Origin: Phycisphaerales bacterium | Lineage (GTDB): Bacteria > Planctomycetota > Phycisphaerae > Phycisphaerales > UBA1924 | Assembly: GCA_022072615.1 (NCBI GenBank) | Contig: JAJVHS010000006.1 | Coordinates: 1-64,000 of the forward strand | DNA: 64,000 bases | Reading direction: 5' to 3' | Shown: positions 23,560 through 33,093 of the stretch, in pieces | Position numbering within the stretch: position 1 is the stretch's first letter | How the letters are laid out: every line of letters starts with the position of its first letter | Notes under the pieces: generated by a model | Told to the model about the DNA's origin: nothing | Databases searched by the model: none | What the model saw: the letters and a program-made list of their open reading frames with translations, nothing else | Made by a program: the position numbers and the translations under genes

Positions 23560-25802
23560 GCGGGTCGACTCAATGCCGAGCCTGGGGCGTGGCCCTCGCG
23601 TGCGCCGCGGTGTGTTGGACGGGAGCCGGCGCCCGAGCGCAGCTGTGGGAATCGATGGGCCCTGCTCCGATCACCAGCAACCAGTACACGGGGCGGATCA
23701 GCGCGATCGCGGCGAGCAGGACGAACGCATCGCTGTACTACGTGGCCGGGGCGGACGCGGGCGTGTGGAAGTCCGTCGATGCGGGCGTGTCGTGGACGCC
23801 GCTGACGGACACCATGCCGACGGCCGCGATCGGGGCGCTCGCGGTTGACCCGACGAACGACCAGGTGCTGTACGCCGGCACCGGCGAGGGCAACCACGCG
23901 AACCACAGTCGATACGGCCTGGGCGTCTACAAGACGATCGACGGCGGAGCAACGTGGTCTCACCTGGCGGAGGCGACCTTCGCCGGACGGTGCTTTACGA
24001 AGCTCGTCATCGATCCCGCGAACACGCAGCGGCTGTTTGCGGCGATTACACGGGCGGGCGGATTCCCGACGCTCGGCGCGGCCAAGGGCCATCCCCGGCG
24101 GGCCGACCCGACGGGGGTGGACCGGTCGACGGACGGCGGCGTCACGTGGACGCTGCTCGGCGGCGGGTTGCCGTCGGTCGATGCGACCGACGTGGCGCTG
24201 GACCCGTCGAACCCGCAGACGGTGTACGCGGCCATCGGCCACATCTTCGGCAGCACGTCGAACGGGATCTACAAATCGACCAACGGCGGCGGCACCTGGA
24301 CGAAGCTGGCGGGCGGGCTGCCGACGGGGATGCTCGGCCGGATCAGCATCGCGGTAGCGCCCTCCGACCCGCAAACGCTGTACGCGATGTTCACTAATAC
24401 GGCGAGCGCAACGGGCGGCGGCGCATCGGTGCTGGGCGTCTACCGGTCGACCAACGGCGGGTCGACGTGGTCGTCCATCTCGAGCGGCGCGGACCAGGCG
24501 ACCTACGGGTGGTTTCTCTCGTGCGTCACGGTGCGGCCGACGGTGCCGACCACGGCATTTTTCGGAGGGCTGACCCTCGCGAGGTGGACGAACGGGTCGT
24601 CCTCCACGGTGACGCCGCCGCACGTGGACCTGCACGCGCTCGAATGGGACGCGGCCGGGCGCCTGCTCGCGGGCGACGACGGGGGTGTGCACCGCACGAG
24701 CAACCTGGGGTCGAGCTGGACCTCGCTGAACGCGGGCCTTGGGGCGATCCAGTTCTACGCGGGGCTGTCGACCAGCCCGGTCAACGCGGAGGTGGTGCTC
24801 GGCGGGATGCAGGACAACGGCACAGCGCTGCGCGACGGGAGCGGCTGGGACCACGTCGTCGGGGGCGACGGCGGGTGGACGCAGATCGACCAGAGCCAGC
24901 CGCAGCGGATGTTCGCGGAATACCAGGGCACGGGCGCGCTGTTCCGGTCGACCGACGGCGGTGCGAGCTTCAGCGGCGTCGGCGGCGGTTTGAGCGGTCG
25001 CAACTGTTTCCTGCCGCCGTACCTGATCGACCCCACGAATCCGCAGCGCATGCTCTACGGCACCGAGCGGGTGTGGGTCTCGACCAACGGCGGGTCGAGT
25101 TTCTCACCGCTCAGCCCGGATCTTTCCAACGGCCAAGGAGCGATCCGAGCACTGGCGATCGCGCCGAGCAACCCGCAGGTGGTGTGGGCGGTGACCAACG
25201 ACGGCAATGTGCAGCGCTCGGTGAACGGCGGGGCGGCATTCACGCTCGTCAAGTCGAACCACGCGGGCTGGTTCCGGGTGACGCGCGAGGTGACGATCCA
25301 CCCGACTTTGCCGACCACGGTCTATCTGGCCGGTGCCGTGTTCGGAACAGACCAGGTCCAGCGGACGATCGACGGCGGTGTTTCCTGGCAGGCCCTCGAC
25401 GGCGATCTGCCGGACCTTCCCGTCAATGTGATCGCCGTGGATGCGAGGTCGACGCCCGAGGTGATATTCGCGGGAACCGACGCGGGTGTGTACAGGTCGA
25501 TCGATGACGGCGCGACGTGGCGGAAGTTCGGCGGCGGGCTGCCGAACGCGTGCGTGATCGATCTCCAGGTCGATACCGGCCGCGATCGGCTGATCGCGGG
25601 GACGCAAGGGCGCGGGGCGTGGAGGGTGTCGCTCGCGTGCGGAGCCGACTTCGACGGGTCGGGTTTCGTGGACCTCGAGGATTACGACGCGTTCGTGGCG
25701 GCGTTTCTGGCGGGGGCCGGTTGGGCGGACTTCGACCGGTCGGGTTTCGTCGACACGGACGACTTCGATCGATTCGTAGTGGCGTTCGAAGAAGGATGCT
25801 GA
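23556..25802 (+). CDS. Secreted BNR/VPS10-like propeller protein with dockerin-like Gly-Cys tail
   Basis: A 748-residue exported protein. The signal peptide ends GARAQ. The body consists of repeated units with S-x-D-x-G-x-(T/S)-W (DAGVSWTPL, DGGATWSHL, DGGVTWTLL, NGGGTWTKL, NGGSTWSSI, DGGVSWQAL, DDGATWRKF), the Asp-box signature of BNR/sortilin-type propellers, covering two seven-bladed domains. No sialidase Arg triad is evident, so binding or scaffolding is as likely as catalysis. The last 50 residues carry two dockerin-like calcium loops (DFDGSGFVDLEDYDAFV and DFDRSGFVDTDDFDRFV) and end EEGC. The tail is shared with the next gene. The start is ATG 23556, overlapping the DUF4198 stop. Confidence 0.85.
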   Translation: MSGSTQCRAWGVALACAAVCWTGAGARAQLWESMGPAPITSNQYTGRISAIAASRTNASLYYVAGADAGVWKSVDAGVSWTPLTDTMPTAAIGALAVDPTNDQVLYAGTGEGNHANHSRYGLGVYKTIDGGATWSHLAEATFAGRCFTKLVIDPANTQRLFAAITRAGGFPTLGAAKGHPRRADPTGVDRSTDGGVTWTLLGGGLPSVDATDVALDPSNPQTVYAAIGHIFGSTSNGIYKSTNGGGTWTKLAGGLPTGMLGRISIAVAPSDPQTLYAMFTNTASATGGGASVLGVYRSTNGGSTWSSISSGADQATYGWFLSCVTVRPTVPTTAFFGGLTLARWTNGSSSTVTPPHVDLHALEWDAAGRLLAGDDGGVHRTSNLGSSWTSLNAGLGAIQFYAGLSTSPVNAEVVLGGMQDNGTALRDGSGWDHVVGGDGGWTQIDQSQPQRMFAEYQGTGALFRSTDGGASFSGVGGGLSGRNCFLPPYLIDPTNPQRMLYGTERVWVSTNGGSSFSPLSPDLSNGQGAIRALAIAPSNPQVVWAVTNDGNVQRSVNGGAAFTLVKSNHAGWFRVTREVTIHPTLPTTVYLAGAVFGTDQVQRTIDGGVSWQALDGDLPDLPVNVIAVDARSTPEVIFAGTDAGVYRSIDDGATWRKFGGGLPNACVIDLQVDTGRDRLIAGTQGRGAWRVSLACGADFDGSGFVDLEDYDAFVAAFLAGAGWADFDRSGFVDTDDFDRFVVAFEEGC

Positions 25803-26047
25803 AAGAAGAGTGCTCCGCCCGGCGCCAAGGAACCGAGGCGACGTTGGTGGTAAGCACGGGCAGTGTTAAGACGGGCAGGTTGGATGGAAAGGGCTTGTTC
25901 GATCCTGAATTTCGGGTAGGCTGGTGTTCATTCTCATCGCGAAGCTTGCGGATGGATGTTCGTCGGGTGTCGGCGCGCCCGGTGCAGCATGGCGCTCCGG
26001 CGGACGAGGTCGAGACAGGGTCGCGGCGGGTACTGGGAGATTGACTC

Positions 26048-28939
26048 ATGATGCGCAACGCGGGCCAGATGCGGGTCGTCAAGGCGGCGGTGTTGGTGGG
26101 TGTGTGCGGGCTGGCGGCGACGGCTGCCGGCGGCCCGGTGTGCATCGGGTCGGCGCCGACCGAACTGGTGTCGCTGCGAGCGAGCACGTTCCAGGTGTCG
26201 AGCCAGGAGCAGGCGGTGGTGACGGCGGTGGGCAGCGGTGACCAGCAGCAGCTGGTCGCGGCGTGGTCCAGCAGGCGCCAGCAGGCCGGCCGTTCGGGCG
26301 TGTTCTTCCAGCGGTTGACCGCCGACGGGATTGCCATCGGCGGCGAGACCCGGCTGGGGGTGTGGTCCGAGTCGCACCAGCGCTCGCCGGTGCTTGCGAG
26401 GACCGCCGACGGCATGATCGCGGCGTGGCAGTCGTGGGAGCAGGATGGCGACGCCGGGGCGATCGTGGCTCGGCGGTTTGTGTTCGATCCAACCGCGCCC
26501 GAGGGCGAGCAGTTCACCGGCAAGGACGAGGTTCTCGTGAACGCAACCGCCGACGGAGACCAGACCCGTCCGCTCATCGCGGTGGATACCGCGACCGGCC
26601 ACGTGATGCTGGCGTGGACCTCGGCCCTGGCGGATGGCACGACCACCGTGAAGTACCGGGTGTTCGATTCGTCGCTGGTGCCCGTCAGTGATGAGATCGA
26701 TGTGCTCGACGGCGAATCGGGGCTCTCGGCGGCATCTGCGTCGGTGACCGCGCAGGATGGATCCTTCGCGGTCGCGTTCGCGGTCACCGGGCAGAACGGT
26801 TCGCTCGAGGGCGCGCGGGTGAAGGTTGTGGAGGCGTCGGGCGCGGCCGGCTCGGAGGCGCGGCTGCTGGGCTGCGGCGGCCATCTGAACCAGATCGAGC
26901 CCGTGATTGCCGCGACGCCCGACGGACTGGTGGCGGCCTGGGCCGAGCCGGTGGAGAGCGACTCGGGTCCCGGCGGCTACCGGGTAATGGTGCAGCGGCT
27001 CGACGAGACCGGCGCTGCGGTGAACGAGCCCTCGACCGTCGCGGCCGCGACCGGAGCCGTGCAGAACGCACCCGCGATCGAGGTGATGGCCGACGGATCC
27101 TTCATGGTGGCGTTCAACCAGGATGACGGAGACGGGTGCGGCGTGATGGCTCGGCGGTTCGACGCCGCGGGGAATGCCGACGGCGACGCTTTCCTTCTGC
27201 ACGTCGACGTTTCCGGTGAGCAGCAGCTCGATCTCGCGGGCACGGCGCGCAGCGTCCGGCTGGATGACGGTCGCGTGGCGATCGCGTGGTCCGGAAACGC
27301 CGGGAAGGGCGATTCGAGCTCGGCCAACCTGACCATCGCCGGTGTTCCGATGGGACACCACGGGCTGCGCCCCGCGGCGATCGCCCTCGGCGTGCGGCCC
27401 GATATGACGCCCGCGGCGTTCTCGGATCAGGCAATCCGCGAAGAGACCTCGCGGATGCACGCCGAGCCGCACGTCCCGCCGACGTTCGACCGGACCGCGA
27501 TCGATCGCAGCCCCAGAACCGTGGTGCAGCAGGGGCGGTCGATCGGCTTCGACGCCGTGATCAACACGGGATGGACGCCGCCCGATCCGCACATGGCCAT
27601 CGGCCCGTCCCACGTGGGCGTGATGACCAACGGCAGGATCGCCTTCTTCCTCAAGGCGACCGGGGCGATGACGTTCCAGGACGAGATCGAAGACGCCTTC
27701 GGGTTCTGGGGGTCGGTCGGCGCGACCGGATTTGTGTTCGACCCAGAGATCGTGTACGACGAAACCTCCGGGCGCTGGTTCGCGATGGCGGCCGAGGCGT
27801 ACGCGCCCCCGGGCCAGACCAAGTCCTACGTGCTCGTCGCCGTATCGGACGACTCGGACCCCAACGGGACGTGGTACAAGTACCGATTCGACACCACCAC
27901 GCTTGCGGGCAACCTGTTCGACTCGCCGAACATCGGCGTCTCGTCGGACACGGTGCTGATCACCGGTGACGGCTTCGGCGCGGGGACGAACTACCCGGTG
28001 TACACGCTGCGCAAGTCGGACCTGCTGGCGGGTGTCCCGACCTCGTTCGTCCGGTCGACCACGCTGGCGACGACCACGCAATCGGCGGGGTACCCGCCGG
28101 TGAGCTTCGACAACCCGCCGGCGATTTACCTCCTCGAGCACCAGGAGGGCGCGAACAGGACTCAGGTCAGGCTGATCGCGGTGCAGAACCCCTTCACGGG
28201 CCCGTCGTTCACGACCTTCAACCTCACGGTTCCCTCGTACAGTGCGCCCGGCGACCCGGTCCAGCAGGGAACGACGTCGCGTCCGGAATCGTTCGATGCT
28301 CGGTTCTGGTCGGTCGCGTACCGCAACGGGAGCCTGTGGGGCACGCACCACGTGAACACGACGGTGCAGGCTCGGTGGTACGAGATCGCGATGAACGGGT
28401 GGCCCACGTCGGGCAACAACCCCTCGCTTGTGCAGTCCGGCACGATCGCGCCGGGGGCGTCGGTCAACACCACGTTCTCGTCGATCACGGTCTCGGACTC
28501 GGGCGACGCGGCGGTGTGCTACGCGTACTCGTCGGCGACGAACTTCCTGTCGATGGCGACCTCGTACCGGATCTCGTGCGACCCGCTGAACACCATGCGT
28601 CCGTCGGTGATCCACAAGGCGAGCAATTCGGGCTACACCGCCGGTCGCTGGGGGGACTACTCGGCCGTGCAGGTCGATCCGGTTGACGGCCGGACGTTCT
28701 GGGCGATTCACGAGTACCAGCTCGGCGGGTCGTGGCGGACGTGGGTCCAGAGCTTCCTGCCGGACTCCTGCCCGTGCCCGGCGGACTTCGACGGCAGCGG
28801 CTTTGTCGACACGGACGACTACGACGCGTTCGTGCTCGCGTTCGAGGCGGGCACGGACAACGCGGACTTCGACGGGTCGGGCTTCGTCGATACGGACGAC
28901 TTCGACGCCTTCGTTCTGGCGTTCGAAGCGGGCTGCTGA
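26048..28939 (+). CDS. Large secreted protein with dockerin-like Gly-Cys tail
   Basis: A 963-residue exported protein of unknown function. The signal peptide ends ATAAGG. Residues about 60-430 hold repeats of the type LVAAWSSRRQ, MIAAWQSWEQDGD, VMLAWTSALADG, LVAAWAEPVE, FMVAFNQDDGDG and VAIAWSGNAG: one beta blade each, as in FG-GAP-like or lectin propellers. Residues 500-900 form a second propeller-like part (VFDPEIVYDETSGRWFAMAA, YVLVAVSDDSDPNGTWYKY). The last 52 residues have two near-identical dockerin-like loops (DFDGSGFVDTDDYDAFVLAF, DFDGSGFVDTDDFDAFVLAF) and end EAGC. Only 245 bp separate it from the BNR gene. A strong terminator follows. Confidence 0.85.
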   Translation: MMRNAGQMRVVKAAVLVGVCGLAATAAGGPVCIGSAPTELVSLRASTFQVSSQEQAVVTAVGSGDQQQLVAAWSSRRQQAGRSGVFFQRLTADGIAIGGETRLGVWSESHQRSPVLARTADGMIAAWQSWEQDGDAGAIVARRFVFDPTAPEGEQFTGKDEVLVNATADGDQTRPLIAVDTATGHVMLAWTSALADGTTTVKYRVFDSSLVPVSDEIDVLDGESGLSAASASVTAQDGSFAVAFAVTGQNGSLEGARVKVVEASGAAGSEARLLGCGGHLNQIEPVIAATPDGLVAAWAEPVESDSGPGGYRVMVQRLDETGAAVNEPSTVAAATGAVQNAPAIEVMADGSFMVAFNQDDGDGCGVMARRFDAAGNADGDAFLLHVDVSGEQQLDLAGTARSVRLDDGRVAIAWSGNAGKGDSSSANLTIAGVPMGHHGLRPAAIALGVRPDMTPAAFSDQAIREETSRMHAEPHVPPTFDRTAIDRSPRTVVQQGRSIGFDAVINTGWTPPDPHMAIGPSHVGVMTNGRIAFFLKATGAMTFQDEIEDAFGFWGSVGATGFVFDPEIVYDETSGRWFAMAAEAYAPPGQTKSYVLVAVSDDSDPNGTWYKYRFDTTTLAGNLFDSPNIGVSSDTVLITGDGFGAGTNYPVYTLRKSDLLAGVPTSFVRSTTLATTTQSAGYPPVSFDNPPAIYLLEHQEGANRTQVRLIAVQNPFTGPSFTTFNLTVPSYSAPGDPVQQGTTSRPESFDARFWSVAYRNGSLWGTHHVNTTVQARWYEIAMNGWPTSGNNPSLVQSGTIAPGASVNTTFSSITVSDSGDAAVCYAYSSATNFLSMATSYRISCDPLNTMRPSVIHKASNSGYTAGRWGDYSAVQVDPVDGRTFWAIHEYQLGGSWRTWVQSFLPDSCPCPADFDGSGFVDTDDYDAFVLAFEAGTDNADFDGSGFVDTDDFDAFVLAFEAGC

Positions 28940-28964
28940 CCTTCGCAAGCGTTGATCAAAGCAC

Positions 28965-28995
28965 AAAGGGCCCGGCGCCGAGCCGGGCCCTTTTT
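28965..28995 (+). terminator. Intrinsic terminator after the dockerin-tailed protein
   Basis: AAAGGGCCCGGC (28965-28976) pairs perfectly with GCCGGGCCCTTT (28982-28993) around a 5-nt loop, followed by a T-run to 28995. The A-rich 5' arm also allows function on the minus strand for the operon ending at 29016. Confidence 0.9.
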
Positions 28996-29015
28996 CTTCG
29001 GCGGAGAAACGCCGG

Positions 29016-29612
29016 TCAGGATCGCGGCTTGGGCATGTAGGGAGCGAGCTCGGCCGGGATGTTCTGGATGCCGCGGCGCAACGCCTTGCGCACGGCGTAT
29101 TCGAGCGAACGGCGCATGCGACGTTCGACCGCGGGAGTGATGTTGAGGCCGCAGGCCCGCATCTGCTCGATGGCGAACGCCCACGCGTGGTATTCCTCGA
29201 GGCAGCGTGGCTTGCAGAAGCCCACGCCCAGGGCGTGGTGACCGATTTCATGAAGGAAGATCGCCGCCGACATGGGTCCCTTGGGTCGGGGCGATTCGAT
29301 CAGCCTGGAAACCGAACCATCCTGGTACGTGACGGTCCAGGCGACGCCCGACATCGACGTGCGCCACCGCCGCACCCGCACTCCGTAGCGGGCGAGCATC
29401 TCGGACACGACCGCGTCGTAGCGGGCCTGCATTGAATCGGGCGCGGGGCGGCGGGAAGCCCCGGGTCGGCGCGTGCGCGAGGTCCGCATCGTCTCAGGCG
29501 GCTTGTGCCGGGAAGGGTGGGGCTTGACGGCGGGCCTTGCCGGCCGAGGCTGCTTGTCGGCGGCCGGTTGAGGTCGAAGCGACTTGGGCAGAAGGTCCCA
29601 GAGGGTCAGCAT
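29016..29612 (-). CDS. Putative zinc metalloprotease-like protein with HEIGHH motif
   Basis: A 198-residue protein. The N-terminal 70 residues are Pro/Arg/Lys-rich and disordered. The C-terminal part contains IFLHEIGHHALGVGF near 116-130, an HExxH zinc site, and a downstream EEYHAWAFAIEQM that can supply the third ligand (Glu or His), as in small gluzincin-like domains. No signal peptide is evident. Substrate unknown. Its ATG (29612) overlaps the fmt stop by seven bases, so it is the last gene of the def-fmt operon. A peptidase next to peptide deformylase and formyltransferase is suggestive of N-terminal processing, but this is inference only. Confidence 0.65.
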   Translation of the reverse strand: MLTLWDLLPKSLRPQPAADKQPRPARPAVKPHPSRHKPPETMRTSRTRRPGASRRPAPDSMQARYDAVVSEMLARYGVRVRRWRTSMSGVAWTVTYQDGSVSRLIESPRPKGPMSAAIFLHEIGHHALGVGFCKPRCLEEYHAWAFAIEQMRACGLNITPAVERRMRRSLEYAVRKALRRGIQNIPAELAPYMPKPRS

Positions 29613-30607
29613 GACCGCCCTCCGACGGGTTCGCTGGGCGGCGGAACGCTGGACCGGATGTCGAGGATCGGCGTCAATCGGTGACCCCGGGCAAACTGTT
29701 CCCACGTCATCGGACGCTTCCCCGGCGGTTGCAGTTCAACCACCCGCAGCCACGTGTCACCACCGCAGGCGATCAGGCCCTGGTCGGGTGCGGTCAACAG
29801 TTGCCCGCACGACACTCGAGGTTGTTCGGGCGGTGCGCCCGCGGGTTCCACACGCAGCACCTTGAACTCGGCCATCGGCAGTCGGTCGCTTGAAGACGAG
29901 CAGACGACGCCGATCCCGGGCCACGGCGTGAGCCCGTGGATTCTCCGGAGGCACTCGCGAGCCGGACGGTGGAAATCGACCCAGGAGTCCGCTCGAGAAA
30001 GCTTGGCGGCCTGGGTCACCATGGATTCATCCTGGTGCATGGCCGAGAGCGTGCCGGTCTGGTGGCGGCGGAGCACCTCTTCGACCAGGTCGGGCCCGTC
30101 CGCGGCCAGCAGGTCGTGAAGCTCGCCGGCGGTGAGGTCGTCGGTCAGCGAACGGGTGGTCTGGCCGAGCACCAGCCCGGCGTCCATGCGATCCGCGAGG
30201 GTGATGACGCTGTTCCCGGTGAGGCTGTCACCGGCCAGCATCGCCGCGTTGATCGGGGCCGCGCCGCGCCACCGCGGGAGGAGCGACGCGTGAAGGTTGA
30301 TCGCAAACACGCCGTCGAGCAGCTTCCTGCTCAGCTTCTGGCCGAAGGCGATGACGACCCAGGCGTCGGCGTGCAGCGATCGGACCTGGTCGATCACGGC
30401 GGGATCGTTGACTTTTTCGGGCTTGATCAGCGTCAGTTGAGGAGCATGGTCATGGCACCACTGGGCGATGGGCGTCGGAGTCAGTTTCCCGCCGCGGCCC
30501 GCCGGGCGGTCCGGTTGCGTGACCACCGCACGGACGGCGTGATGGGCGGCCAGCCGCTGGAGTGTCGGAAGGCCAAAGGCGCCGGAGCCGAAGTAGACGA
30601 GATTCAT
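29606..30607 (-). CDS. fmt: Methionyl-tRNA formyltransferase
   Basis: Formylates initiator Met-tRNA with 10-formyltetrahydrofolate. MNLVYFGSGAFGLPTLQRL begins the Rossmann fold. The catalytic region is complete: FAINLHASLLPRWRGAAPI with Asn and His, and the Asp in RMDAGLVL. The C-terminal OB-fold (residues 210-320) binds tRNA. It has 333 residues, the usual 310-330. ATG 30607 is chosen by homology; the frame is open to 30652. It follows def by 47 bp and overlaps the metalloprotease gene, the classical def-fmt order. Confidence 0.96.
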   Translation of the reverse strand: MNLVYFGSGAFGLPTLQRLAAHHAVRAVVTQPDRPAGRGGKLTPTPIAQWCHDHAPQLTLIKPEKVNDPAVIDQVRSLHADAWVVIAFGQKLSRKLLDGVFAINLHASLLPRWRGAAPINAAMLAGDSLTGNSVITLADRMDAGLVLGQTTRSLTDDLTAGELHDLLAADGPDLVEEVLRRHQTGTLSAMHQDESMVTQAAKLSRADSWVDFHRPARECLRRIHGLTPWPGIGVVCSSSSDRLPMAEFKVLRVEPAGAPPEQPRVSCGQLLTAPDQGLIACGGDTWLRVVELQPPGKRPMTWEQFARGHRLTPILDIRSSVPPPSEPVGGRSC

Positions 30608-30654
30608 GATGGGGGCGGTCGCCAGTGGTGTGAGAACGAGCCTGACGGTCACGG

Positions 30655-31212
30655 TCAGAGGCGGGCGCTGCGTTCAAGGTCCCGGATTGCCGAGCGGTTG
30701 CGAAGACGTGACATCTGGGTCATGCGGTCGAGGATGAGGACGCCGTCGAGGTGATCGACCTCGTGCTGCCAGCAACGGGCGAGCAATCCGGTGGCCTGAG
30801 TCGTGAACTGGCGGCCCTGGAGGTCGTACGCCGTGATGGTGACGGTGGGGGGTCGCAGGACGTCGCCGCGGATGTCGGGCAGGCTGAGGCAGCCTTCTTC
30901 GTACGGCTCGGGGGCGCCCTGGTGGCCGGAGAGGACGGGATTCAGGTAGACCACGGGCCCGGTGGTCGCCGACGGGGGCGGGCCCTGGTCGGTGCGGCCG
31001 GACTCCGGGGGAACGTCCGCGACGAAAAGGCGGATGGAAAGTCCGACCTGCGGCGCGGCGAGCCCGATGCCCTCGGCCGATCGCATGAGCCGGATCATCT
31101 GGTCGGCGATCGCGGACAGGTCGGCCGACCCGATCTCCACGGGCTTGGCCTTGCGCCGGAGCACATCGGCCGGATAGTGGACAATGGCGAGGTTGGACGG
31201 ATCGACAGGCAC
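30655..31212 (-). CDS. def: Peptide deformylase
   Basis: Removes the formyl group from new polypeptides. The three metal-site motifs are intact: GIGLAAPQVGLSIRLFV (1), EEGCLSLPDIRGDV with the Cys ligand (2) and QHEVDHLDGVL with both His and the Glu (3). 185 residues, normal length. The insert PPESGRTDQGPPPSATTG before the second motif is a surface loop. First gene of the def-fmt-protease operon, divergent from the TPR gene at 31450 with 237 bp between. Confidence 0.96.
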   Translation of the reverse strand: MPVDPSNLAIVHYPADVLRRKAKPVEIGSADLSAIADQMIRLMRSAEGIGLAAPQVGLSIRLFVADVPPESGRTDQGPPPSATTGPVVYLNPVLSGHQGAPEPYEEGCLSLPDIRGDVLRPPTVTITAYDLQGRQFTTQATGLLARCWQHEVDHLDGVLILDRMTQMSRLRNRSAIRDLERSARL

Positions 31213-31449
31213 GGGATCGATGATACCTGCCGATTGCGAACAAGGCCCGGACCCGGCCCCGGCGGGGCCGCCTCAAACACCGCCGGCGAGGGCGTAGGAT
31301 TATGGTGGATGGTCTCCTGTGCCGGCCCGGCAGACGTTTCGGTCGGTGACCGGTCGGAAGGGAATCACTACAATCGCGGCCCCGTTGATCTGATCGGGAG
31401 AGCGGTCGGCCGCATCGTGCAGTCTTCACTTTGAAACGAGGCGTTTACC

Positions 31450-33033
31450 TTGGGCATTTTTGGCTGGAAGAAACCCGACGACAAGAAGAGCGAAGCGGCC
31501 GGCGCGGCCCCGTCGGGCGGCGGCTCACGCGGTGGCAGCGCGCCGGCGGCGTCCGGGACGAGCGGCGGCGGTGATACTCCGTTCTCTCCGGAAAAGGCCC
31601 AGCGATTCTTCCACCACGCCCAGACCGTTCACGACACGACCAACTACGAATACGCGATGCAGCTGTGGCTCAGCGGGCTGCGCCTTGACCCGACGAGCGT
31701 GTCGGGGCTCCAGAAATTCTTCGTGTCGGCGGCGGCGTTCCTCACGAAGGAGGGCGAGAAGGCCCGGCCGAGCAAGGACGTCACCAAGGCGATCGCCTCC
31801 GGCAGCCCGGTGGACAAGTACCTGATGTCGATCCTGGAGTGGGGCATGAGGCCATCGGAGGCCACGGCGGCGGTGCGGAGCGCCGAACAGGCTGCGGCGC
31901 TGGGCCTCAGGGAGGCGGTCGAGTGGATCGGGGTCCGCGCGTTCAACTCCGTGGTCAAGGACAAAAAACCGCGCAAGGACCTGCTCATCAAGCTCAAGGA
32001 CGCGGCGAACAAGGCGGGCGCCTACACGCTCGCCGTGCAGTCCGCGGAGGCGGCGCTGCGGATCGATCCGACCGACGGCGAGCTGGCGGCCGAGATCCGC
32101 AACCTGTCCGCGCAGGAGACGATGAACAAGGGCGGCTTTGAGAAGGCCGGCGAGGTCGGCGGCTTCCGGTCCAACATCAAGGACGCGGAGAAGCAGCGGC
32201 TGCTCGAGGCGCAGGACGCGATCGTCAAGTCCGCCGACACGATGGACACGCTGATCAAGGCGGCCGAGGAAGATCACGCCAGCCGGCCGACCGACGTGGC
32301 CGCGGCGCAGGTGCTCATCAAGCGCCTCAGGGAGCGCGGCCGCGCGGAGGATATCTCCCGCGCCATCAAGCTCAACGAGGAGATGTACGCCCTCACGAAG
32401 CAGTTCGTGTTCCGCGAGCAGGCCGGCGATCTGCGCCTGGCGGTCGCTCGCCAGCGCAAGCGGGCGCTCGAGGAGCTCGCGCAGAGCCGGCCCAACGACG
32501 CGGCCGCCGCGGCGAATCTGGACAAGGCCCAGCGTGATTACCTGGAATTCGAGCTCGAGGAGTTCAAGCTCCGGGTCGAGGCGTACCCCACCGACCTGGG
32601 CCGCAAGTACGCCCTGGGCGAAAAGTACTTCAACCTCGGTCTGATGGACGAATCGATCGCGCTGTTCCAGGAGTCGCAGAACGACCCCCGGCTTCGCGCA
32701 CAGTCGCTCAAGTACCTCGGCCGGTCGTTCCTCAAGATCGGTTGGATCGGCGAGGCGATCGAGACGTTCCGGCGGGCTCTGGATGCCCGGGATGTGCTGC
32801 CCGATCTTGCGATCGAGCTCAAGTACGACCTCATGCTGTCGCTTCTCGCCAAGGCCAGGCAGGACCGGGACATCGGGGCCGCCGAGGAGGCGGACAAGAT
32901 CGCCTCTTCCATCGCAATCCAGCAGATCACGTACCGGGATATCCGGGCCAAGCGCGAGGAACTGAAAAAGCTCATCGGCGACCTGCGGACCGGCGGTTCG
33001 ACTCCGCCTCCGCCGATCGAGACTCAGGCATAA
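31450..33033 (+). CDS. Cytoplasmic TPR-like repeat protein
   Basis: A 527-residue soluble protein. The start is TTG 31450 (product starts GIFGWKKPDDKKSE), supported by GAGG nine bases upstream and by the absence of a usable ATG nearby. A Gly/Ser/Ala-rich linker (residues 15-45) precedes an all-helical body with TPR-like pairs: FFHHAQTVHDTTNYEYAMQL, AVQSAEAALRIDPTDGELA, KYALGEKYFNLGLMDESIALF and SLKYLGRSFLKIGWIGEAIE. The middle (230-370) is a Lys/Glu/Ala-rich coiled coil. It probably organises a protein complex; no partner is evident from context. The TTG start suggests modest expression. Confidence 0.75.
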   Translation: MGIFGWKKPDDKKSEAAGAAPSGGGSRGGSAPAASGTSGGGDTPFSPEKAQRFFHHAQTVHDTTNYEYAMQLWLSGLRLDPTSVSGLQKFFVSAAAFLTKEGEKARPSKDVTKAIASGSPVDKYLMSILEWGMRPSEATAAVRSAEQAAALGLREAVEWIGVRAFNSVVKDKKPRKDLLIKLKDAANKAGAYTLAVQSAEAALRIDPTDGELAAEIRNLSAQETMNKGGFEKAGEVGGFRSNIKDAEKQRLLEAQDAIVKSADTMDTLIKAAEEDHASRPTDVAAAQVLIKRLRERGRAEDISRAIKLNEEMYALTKQFVFREQAGDLRLAVARQRKRALEELAQSRPNDAAAAANLDKAQRDYLEFELEEFKLRVEAYPTDLGRKYALGEKYFNLGLMDESIALFQESQNDPRLRAQSLKYLGRSFLKIGWIGEAIETFRRALDARDVLPDLAIELKYDLMLSLLAKARQDRDIGAAEEADKIASSIAIQQITYRDIRAKREELKKLIGDLRTGGSTPPPPIETQA

Positions 33034-33093
33034 AGACAAAGCCCACGTTCACGCCGGACGCGGCGCGGAAGCGCCGACCCTTTTCGGGACGAG

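Noticed and set aside
25934-29251. A 1105-codon open frame on the minus strand opposite the large dockerin-tailed protein
   Set aside because: Low-complexity Arg/His/Val composition with no domain; the plus-strand gene has a signal peptide, repeats and a terminator.
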